Both the position numbers and the translations under genes were made by a program. Under the pieces are notes generated by a model. The model saw only the letters and a list, made by a program, of their open reading frames with translations, was not told the DNA's origin and ran no database searches. Positions 8,263-17,668 of a stretch of DNA of 64,000 nucleotides are shown here, one piece after another. How positions within the stretch are numbered: position 1 is the stretch's first letter; each line of letters opens with the position of its first letter. Source of the stretch: Rhodopseudomonas palustris (lineage in GTDB: Bacteria; Pseudomonadota; Alphaproteobacteria; Rhizobiales; Xanthobacteraceae); contig JACRJB010000025.1 of NCBI GenBank assembly GCA_016215605.1, positions 1 through 64,000 of the forward strand, given 5' to 3'.

Positions 8263-8802
8263 ATGGCCGAAGCGAAGAAACCGTTCGACCGCAAGCCGCA
8301 GCCCAAGACCGGCGACAAGAAGCCCGGTGACAAGAAGCCGGGTGAGCGCAAGGCCAACCGCCGCGGCGCGGCGCGGCTCGCCGCGGTGCAGGCGCTGTAC
8401 CAGATGGACGTCGGCGGCGCCGGCATCGACGACACTTTCGCCGAGTTCGAGAGCCACTGGATCGGCAACGAGGTCGAGGGCGATCAATATCTGCCGGCCG
8501 AGGCGGCGTTCTTCCGCGACATCGTCGCTGGTGTGGTGCGCGACCAGAAGAAGCTCGATCCTTTGATCGACGAGGCGCTGGCCAAAGGCTGGCCGCTGGC
8601 GCGGATCGACGCCATCCTGCGCGCGGTGATGCGCGCCGGCGCCTACGAACTCGAGCACCGCAAGGACATCCCGGCGCGCGTCGTCGTCTCCGAATATGTC
8701 GACGTCGCCCACGCGTTCGTCGAGAAGGACGAGACCGGCATGGTCAACGCCGTGCTCGACCAGATCGCCCGGCAGTTCCGCGGCGATGAGTTTACGCGCT
8801 GA
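8263..8802 (+). CDS. nusB: Transcription antitermination factor NusB
   Basis: A 179-residue RNA-binding protein that joins NusE in rRNA antitermination. The all-helical NusB core begins at RRGAARLAAVQALYQMD and includes AILRAVMRAGAYEL and VVVSEYVDVAHAFV. It has an N-terminal basic, low-complexity extension of about 30 residues with a repeated DKKPG unit, not part of the core fold. The start ATG at 8263 is two bases after the ribH stop. The weak ribosome site suggests coupling to ribH translation. Confidence 0.95.
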   Translation: MAEAKKPFDRKPQPKTGDKKPGDKKPGERKANRRGAARLAAVQALYQMDVGGAGIDDTFAEFESHWIGNEVEGDQYLPAEAAFFRDIVAGVVRDQKKLDPLIDEALAKGWPLARIDAILRAVMRAGAYELEHRKDIPARVVVSEYVDVAHAFVEKDETGMVNAVLDQIARQFRGDEFTR

Positions 8803-8840
8803 GCCCATTGGGCCGTGGCGATGCCACGGATTCGGCGTAA

Positions 8841-8975
8841 CTTCTCCCCGCGGGCGGGGAGAGGTCGGATCGCATCGCCAGATGCGATCCGGGTGAGGGG
8901 GCGCCTCCGCGAGGCCGAGAGTCGGTGCCCGCGTCACCCTCACCCCAGCCCTCTCCCGCAAGCGGGAGAGGGAGC
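8841..8975. repeat. Dispersed palindromic repeat, class B
   Basis: A composite inverted repeat with outer hairpins (CTCCCCGCGGGCGGGGAG and CCTCTCCCGCAAGCGGGAGAGG) and a central palindrome GGATCGCATCGCCAGATGCG. It fills the gap between nusB and thiL and ends about 50 bases before the thiL start. Confidence 0.8.
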
Positions 8976-9026
8976 GCGCCGTGCCCTGGGCAACGTAGGT
9001 TCAATGACGGCGAGGTTATTACGTCG

Positions 9027-9998
9027 ATGCCCTCCGGTGAAGACGACCTGATCGCCCGTTACTTCAAGCCGCTCGCGACCGATCCCGGCGCGCTGGGGCT
9101 CGTGGACGATGCCGCAGTGCTGGCGGCTTCGGGCGACGATCTGGTGCTGACCACCGACGCGATCGTCGAGGGCGTCCACTATCTGCCCGGCGATCCGCCG
9201 GAGGCGATCGCCCGCAAGGTGCTGCGGGTGAATTTGTCAGATCTTGCCGCCAAGGGCGCGACGCCGGCCGGCTTCCTGCTGACGCTGGCGCTGCGCAATG
9301 CCGACGAGTCGTTTCTGGCGCCGTTCGCGCAGGCGCTCGGCGAGGACGCCGCGCAGTTCGGCTGCCCGCTGCTCGGCGGCGACACGGTCTCCACGCCGGG
9401 GCCGATGATGATCTCGGTCACCGCGTTCGGCCGGGTGCCGCCCGGCCGCATGGTGCGGCGCAATACGCTGCGCGCCGGGGATCGCATCGTCGTCAGCGGC
9501 ACGATCGGCGACGCCGCGCTGGGGCTCGATCTGCTGCAGGGCGCTGCTGCGACTGTGTCCGACGAGCATCGCGCCTTCCTGATCGATCGCTACCGGGTAC
9601 CGCAGCCGCGGTTAGCGCTGGCATACGCCGTCCGCGACCATGCCGGCGCGGCGATGGATATTTCCGACGGGCTGGCCGGCGATCTCGCCAAGATGTGCGC
9701 CGCCTCGGGCGTCACCGCGATCCTCGATGCCACCGCTGTTCCGTTGTCGGCGGCGGCGAGGGCAATGATCGCCGACTCGCCGGCGACGCTCGCGCGCGTG
9801 CTCGGCGGCGGCGATGACTACGAGCTGCTTTGCGGCGTTGCAGCAGGAAAGCTTGATGAGTTTCTTGCTGCGACGCAGCAAACGCATGTCAAAGTCAGCG
9901 TGATCGGAACTGCGGCGGCCGGAACCGCGCCGCCGCGCTGGCTCGATGCCGAATGCCGTGACATCTCGCTGTCAGCGCTGTCATACAGTCACTTCTAG
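9027..9998 (+). CDS. thiL: Thiamine-monophosphate kinase
   Basis: A 323-residue ATP-dependent kinase making thiamine diphosphate from the monophosphate. Visible features are the opening GEDDLIARYF, the metal-binding VDDAAVL and TTDAIVEGVHY, NLSDLAAKGATP, GGDTVSTPG, and the conserved DISDGLAGDL and GGGDDYELL. The frame is open upstream into the palindromic repeat, but MPSGEDD is the family N-terminus, so 9027 is chosen. Its position after nusB is conserved in alphaproteobacteria. Confidence 0.95.
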   Translation: MPSGEDDLIARYFKPLATDPGALGLVDDAAVLAASGDDLVLTTDAIVEGVHYLPGDPPEAIARKVLRVNLSDLAAKGATPAGFLLTLALRNADESFLAPFAQALGEDAAQFGCPLLGGDTVSTPGPMMISVTAFGRVPPGRMVRRNTLRAGDRIVVSGTIGDAALGLDLLQGAAATVSDEHRAFLIDRYRVPQPRLALAYAVRDHAGAAMDISDGLAGDLAKMCAASGVTAILDATAVPLSAAARAMIADSPATLARVLGGGDDYELLCGVAAGKLDEFLAATQQTHVKVSVIGTAAAGTAPPRWLDAECRDISLSALSYSHF

Positions 9999-10226
9999 TG
10001 GTTAGTCGCAGGTATTCCGGCGCGAGGGATGCGGCTGGAATTCGCCCAAGTCGGCGGGAAAAGCCGAGCTTAGTCCCTTCGCAGCGATTGCAGAGCACCA
10101 ACGATTTTGGCAAGGTCCGCCGCGATTTGAGACTGCCCCGGGAAGAGGGCACGTCGTCTTGTTGCGCGCCCGCGTCGCTCCCGCGTCGCAGGCACGGGGG
10201 TGAAACTCGGGACTGAGGCATCAGGA

Positions 10227-12347
<2,121 letters not shown>

Positions 12348-12370
12348 CCGCCAAAGCCGTTCGTTGAAAC

Positions 12371-12406
12371 AAAGCCCCGCGGCGCGAGCCGCGGGGCTTT
12401 TTGTTT
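12371..12406 (+). terminator. Rho-independent terminator of hppA
   Basis: The GC-rich stem AGCCCCGCGGC / GCCGCGGGGCT is followed by TTTTTGTTTT, 24 bases after the hppA stop. Confidence 0.9.
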
Positions 12407-12635
12407 TGGGCGGCGACCATGGCGCATCCCCGGCGCAGGGCAACGCAGGCGGCGAGGCCGCCTGCGTTGTTGCAGCTTCGCACACCGTCGTCGGTCCGGA
12501 TTCGACCGTCGTGCTTTCAGAGTTAGTTGCATTCGCAAATCCAAAGAGTTCAGCGCGCGCAATAGGGTTGAAAAATGAAAACAAGACTCGTTAAAGTTGT
12601 AGATTCATGCTGCTCGCGGAGGGGGACGTCAGGCG

Positions 12636-13367
12636 ATGCATTTGCTGCAGATCAATCTCTTCGGCGGAATCGATGTGCGCCTCGCGACCGGCGAGGCGGT
12701 GCCGATCACCAACCGGAAGGCCGCCATTCTGCTGGGCTATCTCGCGCTCGACGCGCCCGACGGCCGTTCGCGTGCCAAGCTCGCCGCGCTGCTCTGGGAC
12801 GGCTGTTTCGGTGACAATGCCCGGGCCAGTCTTCGGCAGGCGCTGCTGAGCTTGCGGCGTGTCCTGCCTCAATATGCCGAAGTGATCGTGACCGATCGCA
12901 TCGACATTCGCATGCGGCCGAATGCGGCCAGGACCGACGTCGGCGAATTCGAGCGGCTGCTGCAGGACGGTGATCCGGAACGTCTGGTCAGCGCGGCGAA
13001 GTTGTACCGCGGCGAATTGTTCGACGGCGTCCATGCGGATTCGTGCGCGTTCGACGCCTGGCTGTCGACGGAGCGTCAGCGCTTGAGGTTGAAAGCGATG
13101 CGGACGGTCACCGGTTTGTTGACCGATGGCGGCCGCGAACGGATTCCGATTGCGACGGCGCTCGCCCAGCGCCTGCTCGCGATCGATCCGCTGCAGGAGG
13201 ACGTCCACCGCGTCCTGATGCGCTGCTACGTTCAGCAAGGCCGCCGGGCGGATGCGCTGCGTCAGTACGATTTCTGCCGTGCCGCGCTGTGGAAGCACAT
13301 TCGCGCGACGCCGGATCACGAAACCGAAAGACTGCAGGGTGAAATTCGGCGTATGCTACGCGCCTGA
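12636..13367 (+). CDS. SARP-like transcriptional regulator with BTAD domain
   Basis: A 243-residue regulator. The N-terminal winged helix of the OmpR/SARP type covers roughly residues 5-90 (RKAAILLGYLAL, AKLAALLWDG, RASLRQALLSLRRVL). The C-terminal bacterial transcriptional activator domain covers roughly 95-243 (DVGEFERLL, YRGELFDG, RLLAIDPLQEDVHRVLMRCY, RRADALRQYDFCRAALW). No ATPase or TPR extension is present. SARP proteins usually activate a neighbouring specialised gene set. Here the next three + strand genes form a self-contained group with a secreted-type protease, so it is the likely activator. Its ligand and sites are unknown. Confidence 0.85.
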   Translation: MHLLQINLFGGIDVRLATGEAVPITNRKAAILLGYLALDAPDGRSRAKLAALLWDGCFGDNARASLRQALLSLRRVLPQYAEVIVTDRIDIRMRPNAARTDVGEFERLLQDGDPERLVSAAKLYRGELFDGVHADSCAFDAWLSTERQRLRLKAMRTVTGLLTDGGRERIPIATALAQRLLAIDPLQEDVHRVLMRCYVQQGRRADALRQYDFCRAALWKHIRATPDHETERLQGEIRRMLRA

Positions 13368-13547
13368 TAGCGTGCGTGCGTCACGGTCCCTCACGAAGTT
13401 TGACGATACTTTCACGCCACCTCTGACGTTCGTACGACGATCGAACGCGTAACACCGGCTCTGCGCCGATGCCTCACCGTCATTCCGGCGAGTTGGCAAG
13501 GCGCTTACTTCACGAATTGGACACGATGTCCTCGAAGGAGCTTTGGT

Positions 13548-14501
13548 ATGAACGCAACGCAGAACGCGGCTGACGACGTCAGCCAATTGGACCCTCAGGG
13601 AATCTTCGGCGCCATTCTCGGCGGTGCCGCTGGAAGACTGCTCGGGAACTTCCTGGGTGGTACGCCCGGCAAACAGGTCGGTGGAATCGCGGGCAAGGTC
13701 GCCGGCGGCTTCCTGCCGTTCGCGGCCGATCCCGCCGGCGGTCAAGTGTCGGAAACGGAGTTGCAGAGCTTCTGGGACGTGCTGAAGAAGGTCAGCCAGG
13801 TCGCGCAGAAGGGGCTCGATGTCGGCCGCCAGGTCGGCGTGTTCGACGCCGGCGTGCCGACGCTGCCGGCGGGCGTGGCGCCGCCGACGGCGGTCGAACT
13901 GCAGAGCTTCTGGGACGTGCTGAAGAAGGTCGGCCAGGTCGCGCAGAAGGGGCTCGATATCGGCCGCCAGGTCGGCGTGCTCGACGCCGGCGTGCCGACC
14001 TTGCCGGCGGGCGTGGCGCCGCCGACGGCGGTCGAACTGCAGAGCTTCTGGGACGTGCTGAAGAAGATCGGTCAGGTCACGCAGAAGGGGCTCGACGCTG
14101 GCCGCCAGATCGGCGTGTTCGATGCCGTTGTGCCGACGATGCCGGCAGGCGTGGCGCCGCCGACGGCGATCGAACTGCAGAGCTTCTGGGACGTGCTGAA
14201 GAAGATCGGCCAGGTCGCGCAGAAGGGCATCGACGTCGGTCGTCAGGTCGGTGTGTTCGATGCCGGCGTGCCGACCTTGCCGGCGGGCGTGGCGCCGCCG
14301 ACCGCGATCGAATTGCAGAGCTTCTGGGACGTGCTGAAGAAGATCGGTCAGGTCACGCAGAAGGGGCTCGACGCCGGCCGCCAGATCGGCGTGCTCGACG
14401 CCGGCGCGCCGACGATGGCCGCGGGCGTGACACCGCCGACGCCGATCGAACTGCAGAACTTCTGGCATGTGCTGAAGAAGGTCACGGCCGCTGGTGCGTA
14501 G
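13548..14501 (+). CDS. Repeat protein: glycine-zipper head plus five 46-residue units
   Basis: A 317-residue protein of unrecognised family. Residues 19-59 form a glycine/alanine-rich zipper (GAILGGAAGRLLGNFLGG and on) able to pack in a membrane or self-assemble. From residue 71 come five nearly identical 46-residue units, each a predicted amphipathic helix (ELQSFWDVLKKIGQV...) followed by a Pro-rich linker (VPTLPAGVAPPTA), then a truncated sixth unit of 17 residues. No signal peptide. The start has AAGGAG upstream. It is followed by a free prodomain-like protein and a subtilisin-family protease. It could be a multi-peptide precursor, a surface layer or scaffold protein, or a protease substrate. 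Confidence 0.8.
   Translation: MNATQNAADDVSQLDPQGIFGAILGGAAGRLLGNFLGGTPGKQVGGIAGKVAGGFLPFAADPAGGQVSETELQSFWDVLKKVSQVAQKGLDVGRQVGVFDAGVPTLPAGVAPPTAVELQSFWDVLKKVGQVAQKGLDIGRQVGVLDAGVPTLPAGVAPPTAVELQSFWDVLKKIGQVTQKGLDAGRQIGVFDAVVPTMPAGVAPPTAIELQSFWDVLKKIGQVAQKGIDVGRQVGVFDAGVPTLPAGVAPPTAIELQSFWDVLKKIGQVTQKGLDAGRQIGVLDAGAPTMAAGVTPPTPIELQNFWHVLKKVTAAGA
13758..14498 (+). repeat. Tandem 138-bp coding repeat, five full units and one partial
   Basis: Unit starts are 13758, 13896, 14034, 14172 and 14310, with a partial unit from 14448. Each full unit is 138 bp (46 codons). Units 3 and 5 share TQKGLDAGRQIGV and PTM; units 1, 2 and 4 share AQKG and PTLP. Units 2-3 and 4-5 therefore look like copies of a 276-bp dimer. 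Confidence 0.95.
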
Positions 14502-14523
14502 CAATCGTTTTCAGACAGCGTAA

Positions 14524-14541
14524 GGCGGGCGCAAGCCCGCC
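14524..14541 (+). terminator. Hairpin between repeat gene and prodomain gene
   Basis: The inverted repeat GGCGGGC-GCAA-GCCCGCC lies 22 bases after the repeat-protein stop and 26 bases before the next start, with no T tract. It more likely sets transcript stability or partial read-through within the cassette than full termination. Confidence 0.4.
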
Positions 14542-14567
14542 GGTCGCGCATCGACAACGGAGTGATG

Positions 14568-14804
14568 ATGGCAAAGTCCGACTCTCCTCAGGAGTTCATC
14601 GTGCAGGGCGAGGCTGTCCGAACCGGCGGACTCGCTGATCATCTGAGCAGCGAACCCGACGTGACACAGATCGCGCAGGTCTCGCCCGATGTCGTCGTCC
14701 TGTCGATGACGAAGACGCAGGCGGATCGCCTGAAGGCAGCCCTGAGCGATGTTGTGGTGGAGCCGAACGCCGAGCTGAAACCGTTCGATGCCGGCCAGAT
14801 CTAA
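14568..14804 (+). CDS. Free prodomain-like protein (candidate subtilase inhibitor/chaperone)
   Basis: A 78-residue soluble protein starting MAKSDSPQEFIVQGEAV. Its body (GGLADHLSSEPDVTQIAQ... VVVLSMTKTQADRLKAAL... VVEPNAELKPF) has the beta-alpha-beta, beta-alpha-beta pattern of inhibitor-I9 subtilisin prodomains. It aligns with residues 84-154 of the protease encoded next (ELVEQLSNNPGIEVVK... VILAQMAPEKADLLKA... VTLEHDKRL). Free I9 proteins are known as subtilisin-type protease inhibitors and folding chaperones (yeast IB2, Pleurotus POIA1). GTG/ATG/ATG stand in a row at 14562-14570; the third is best spaced from GGAG at 14559-14562. The inhibitor role is inference. Confidence 0.7.
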   Translation: MAKSDSPQEFIVQGEAVRTGGLADHLSSEPDVTQIAQVSPDVVVLSMTKTQADRLKAALSDVVVEPNAELKPFDAGQI

Positions 14805-14835
14805 CTCACCGATGTGAAGGATCATGGAGCCCGCA

Positions 14836-16809
14836 ATGACCACAGCCAACCAACCCGACTCTTTCAATAACACCCCCAACCCCGACGCCAATGCCGGTCC
14901 CCCGATCGCGGGCCAGCCGCCGGCCCGGCCGGTCGAGCAGCCGCGCGCCGCGGACCCGGAACCGATCCCGGCCGTAGCGGCAGCGGCAGAGAAGCCGGCT
15001 GAACACACGATCGGGCCGCGCCCGGCGCAATACATGCTGGCCCCCCGGCAGCAGGCCGGCTTTCAGACGCTCAGCGCCAATGAGCTGGTCGAGCAGCTGT
15101 CCAACAACCCGGGAATCGAGGTGGTGAAGACGCTGCACCCACCGCGCCTGCTCGGGGTTCAGAGCGACGAGTTCGGGCGGCCGCCGCTCGGTCCCGTTAT
15201 TCTCGCGCAGATGGCCCCCGAAAAGGCCGACCTGCTGAAGGCGCGGGCGGGGGCGAGCGTGACGCTCGAACACGACAAGCGGCTGACCTGCATGCTCGAC
15301 CCGACCCCGCCCGCGATCGGCATGCCCAGGAATGGAATTCTGGTGCCGCTGACCGAAGGCTTCTCGGCGACGTTCGAGGTGGTGGGTGAGGCCGGGCCGT
15401 TGTCCGGCGCCGAGATCTACGTGTTCGGCAGCGTGTGGCCGACCCAGGGCGTCACCGATGCCAGCGGCCGGGTCACGATGCGGATTCCGGGCGAGAGTCC
15501 GGACACCATCCGGGCGCTGCTGATCAAGCCGCGGATCGACTACTGGACGTTCTGGCTCGAGCGGCCGCGGATCGTTCCGGATGCCGTCAACCGGGTCGGC
15601 GTCAAGCCGCTCAGTACGCAGTTGCGCGACTTTCCCGGCAAACAGATGCTGGGCTGGGGGCAGCAGGCGATGGGCCTCGATCGGCTGCCACTGATCTACA
15701 ACGGCGCCGGCGTGAAGATCGCGGTGATCGATTCCGGTGCCGCGCCCACGCATCGCAATCTGCACAACGTCAATCTCGGCGCCAGCATGGTCGGCGACGA
15801 CCGCATGGCGTGGAAGATCGACACGATCGGTCACGGCTCGCATTGCACCGGCATCATTGCCGGCGGCCCGGTCGGCTCGACGTCGGCCGGCGGAATCCGC
15901 GGCTTCGCGCCGGCGGCCGAAATCCACGTCTGTCGGATCTTCCCCGGCGGGCGGTTCAGCGATCTCGTCGCCGCGCTCGACTACTGCATGGAGCAGGGCA
16001 TCGACGTCGCCAACATGAGCCTGGGCGGCGGCGATCCTTCGCAGGTGATCGAAGAACGCATCCTGCGGGCCAAGCAGATGGGAATGGCCTGCATCGTCGC
16101 CGCCGGAAACTCCGCCGGCCCGGTTCAGTTTCCGGCGTCGTCGCCGCATTGCCTCGCGGTCGCCGCGCTGGGCAAGTGGGGCGAATTTCCCGAGGACAGC
16201 TATCACGCCAAGCAGGCGCTCGAGGGATTCCAGAGTCGCGACGGATACTTCCCGGCGAAGTTCAGCTGCTTCGGCCCGGAGATCGATGTCTGCGCACCTG
16301 GCGTCGGCATCGTCTCGTCGCTACCGGCCGATGGCTTCGGCGCCTGGGACGGGACGTCGATGGCGACACCGCACGTCACCGGCCTCGCCGCGCTGGTGCT
16401 GGCGCATCACCCCGACTTCAAGGGGACGTTCCAGAACCGCGACGCGCGCCGCGTCGAACGGCTGTTCCAGATCCTGAAGGACACCGCCACCGAGTTGAAG
16501 TTCGACGATCGCAATCGCTCCGGCGCGGGATTGCCGAACGCGATGAGGGCGCTCGGCCTCGACGACGGGGTGACGAAATCCCGATCGGTCGAGCCGCCCG
16601 ACGATCTGCGGCGGCTCTTCGGGCTGGCGCAAAGCGACGGACTGGCGGTCGCCGAAATGGCCCCGCAGTCGCCGCAGCTGATGTCGGCCCCGATCGTCGG
16701 CGTCGCCCGCGGCCCGGCGGGGACCGGGGCACTGGCCGCCCCACCGCAGCGGCAGCCGAGCGGCGAAGAAATTCGCCAAATCCTGTGGAGTCTCGGATTG
16801 CGGATCTGA
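14836..16809 (+). CDS. Subtilisin-family (S8) serine protease with N-terminal prodomain
   Basis: Catalytic residues, numbered from the alternative ATG at 14824, are Asp303 (VIDSG), His337 (GHGSHCTG) and Ser512 (DGTSMATPHVTG), with oxyanion Asn429 (AAGNS). All are intact. A disordered Pro/Ala-rich N-terminus (about 10-70) precedes a prodomain-like region (80-155), a beta-rich domain (about 165-260) and the catalytic domain (about 280-555). No Sec or Tat signal peptide is seen, so it is cytosolic or uses a non-classical exporter not encoded here. The ATG at 14836 has GGAG six bases upstream and is preferred over 14824. It is last in a cassette with a free prodomain-like protein and a repeat protein, its plausible inhibitor and substrate. 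Confidence 0.9.
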   Translation: MTTANQPDSFNNTPNPDANAGPPIAGQPPARPVEQPRAADPEPIPAVAAAAEKPAEHTIGPRPAQYMLAPRQQAGFQTLSANELVEQLSNNPGIEVVKTLHPPRLLGVQSDEFGRPPLGPVILAQMAPEKADLLKARAGASVTLEHDKRLTCMLDPTPPAIGMPRNGILVPLTEGFSATFEVVGEAGPLSGAEIYVFGSVWPTQGVTDASGRVTMRIPGESPDTIRALLIKPRIDYWTFWLERPRIVPDAVNRVGVKPLSTQLRDFPGKQMLGWGQQAMGLDRLPLIYNGAGVKIAVIDSGAAPTHRNLHNVNLGASMVGDDRMAWKIDTIGHGSHCTGIIAGGPVGSTSAGGIRGFAPAAEIHVCRIFPGGRFSDLVAALDYCMEQGIDVANMSLGGGDPSQVIEERILRAKQMGMACIVAAGNSAGPVQFPASSPHCLAVAALGKWGEFPEDSYHAKQALEGFQSRDGYFPAKFSCFGPEIDVCAPGVGIVSSLPADGFGAWDGTSMATPHVTGLAALVLAHHPDFKGTFQNRDARRVERLFQILKDTATELKFDDRNRSGAGLPNAMRALGLDDGVTKSRSVEPPDDLRRLFGLAQSDGLAVAEMAPQSPQLMSAPIVGVARGPAGTGALAAPPQRQPSGEEIRQILWSLGLRI

Positions 16810-16860
16810 GCGGCCGTGTTGGGTCGTCTCGTCGGAAATTAGGATTTCGTCGATCAACCG

Positions 16861-16890
16861 GAGCTCCGCGGCGCAAGCCGCGGGGCTCTT
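16861..16890 (+). terminator. Terminator hairpin after the protease gene
   Basis: The 12-bp stem GAGCTCCGCGGC / GCCGCGGGGCTC has one G-T pair and loop GCAA, followed by a short CTT. It resembles the stems at 12371 and 17287. Confidence 0.65.
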
Positions 16891-16993
16891 GCATGGGGCG
16901 GATCCGTCGCGGCATTCGGCCGGGGACGCCCTGCAATTGAACCTATCGGAACCCGGCGCGTTACCCGCTCACAACATTCGCAAGGAACATGAC

Positions 16994-17236
16994 ATGAGCG
17001 GCGTGAGCGGAATCAAGGAACATATGGAAGTCATCGGCGCCGACGGCGCGCATGTCGGCACCGTCGACAAGGTCGAAGGCAGCCGCATCAAGCTGACCAA
17101 GAAGGACAGCGGCGAAGGCAGCCACAAGGGCCATCATCACTTCATCGACGGCGGCCTGGTCGCCGAAGTCGAAGGCGACAAGGTGCGGCTGTCGGCCAAC
17201 GCGGCCGTCGCGGTGACGATGGAAGAAGAGAAGTAG
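16994..17236 (+). CDS. DUF2171 small protein
   Basis: An 80-residue protein starting MSGVSGIKEHMEVIGADG with the PRC-barrel-like pattern of DUF2171 (VGTVDKVEGSRIKLTKKD, then a His-rich turn KGHHHFIDGGLVAEVEGDKVRL). Proteins of this type are often stress-associated in Rhizobiales, but no activity is established. The start at 16994 has AAGGAAC upstream; the longer open frame starts in unrelated sequence. It is a single gene between two terminators. Confidence 0.8.
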   Translation: MSGVSGIKEHMEVIGADGAHVGTVDKVEGSRIKLTKKDSGEGSHKGHHHFIDGGLVAEVEGDKVRLSANAAVAVTMEEEK

Positions 17237-17286
17237 ACCGAAGGGTCTTCGCAGCTTCGGCACGGTCCAGTCCGACGTGCGATGCA

Positions 17287-17321
17287 AACCCCGCGGCATC
17301 AGCCGCGGGGCTTTTCGTTTT
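17287..17321 (+). terminator. Rho-independent terminator of the DUF2171 gene
   Basis: The stem CCCCGCGGC / GCCGCGGGG with loop ATCA is followed by CTTTTCGTTTT, about 50 bases after the stop. Confidence 0.85.
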
Positions 17322-17350
17322 GCGGCAAGCCCAAAGCCTCCTGGTGCGCA

Positions 17351-17413
17351 GCCACGCCCTTGCGCGGCGTCTCGAACCATGACTGTTCTGCGCATCCGTC
17401 GAGACGCCCGACG
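17351..17413. repeat. Degenerate palindromic repeat, class C remnant
   Basis: TTGCGCGGCGTCTCGAACCA and the mirror CGTCGAGACGC match parts of the repeat at 45427-45528 (GCGCGTCTCGAACCATGA ... TTCGAGACGC). The copy here is shortened and diverged. Confidence 0.55.
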
Positions 17414-17509
17414 TCGCTCTGCGAGCGATGCCGGGCTGCCGCGGATCAGGGGCTGTGCGTGCTGCATGGGCCTGCATTGCCGTTTCAGACCGTCGCCAGG
17501 GAGCCTTGA

Positions 17510-17665
17510 ATGTCGCTGTCATCCGCCAAGAACTACGCGCTGCGCGCGGCCAAGTCGCAGGACCAGAAGGAGGCCATCGAGCTGCTGTCGAAGGCGATTC
17601 TCGAACTGGCGTCGTCGATCGAAACCACCGACGCCAAGATCAAGAAGATCAACAAGGCGGGCTGA
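17510..17665 (+). CDS. 51-residue conserved-looking helical small protein
   Basis: A short gene starting MSLSSAKNYALRAAKSQDQKE and ending AKIKKINKAG. It is one long amphipathic helix, rich in Lys, Ala and Ser, with a hydrophobic face (IELLSKAILELASSI). A GGGAG ribosome site lies at 17500-17504, five bases before the ATG. GC-rich third positions fit the genome. It stops three bases before the epoxide-hydrolase-like gene, so the two are probably co-transcribed. No function is recognised. Confidence 0.65.
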   Translation: MSLSSAKNYALRAAKSQDQKEAIELLSKAILELASSIETTDAKIKKINKAG

Positions 17666-17668
17666 CCA

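Noticed and set aside
9999-10226. A small + strand gene between thiL and hppA (9998-10216)
   Set aside because: There is no ribosome site and no recognisable product. It looks like leader sequence of hppA.
12636-16809. The protease cassette as a cyanobactin-type (PatA/PatE) pathway
   Set aside because: No heterocyclase, macrocyclase or short precursor with recognition sequences is present. The 46-residue units are far longer than cyanobactin cores.
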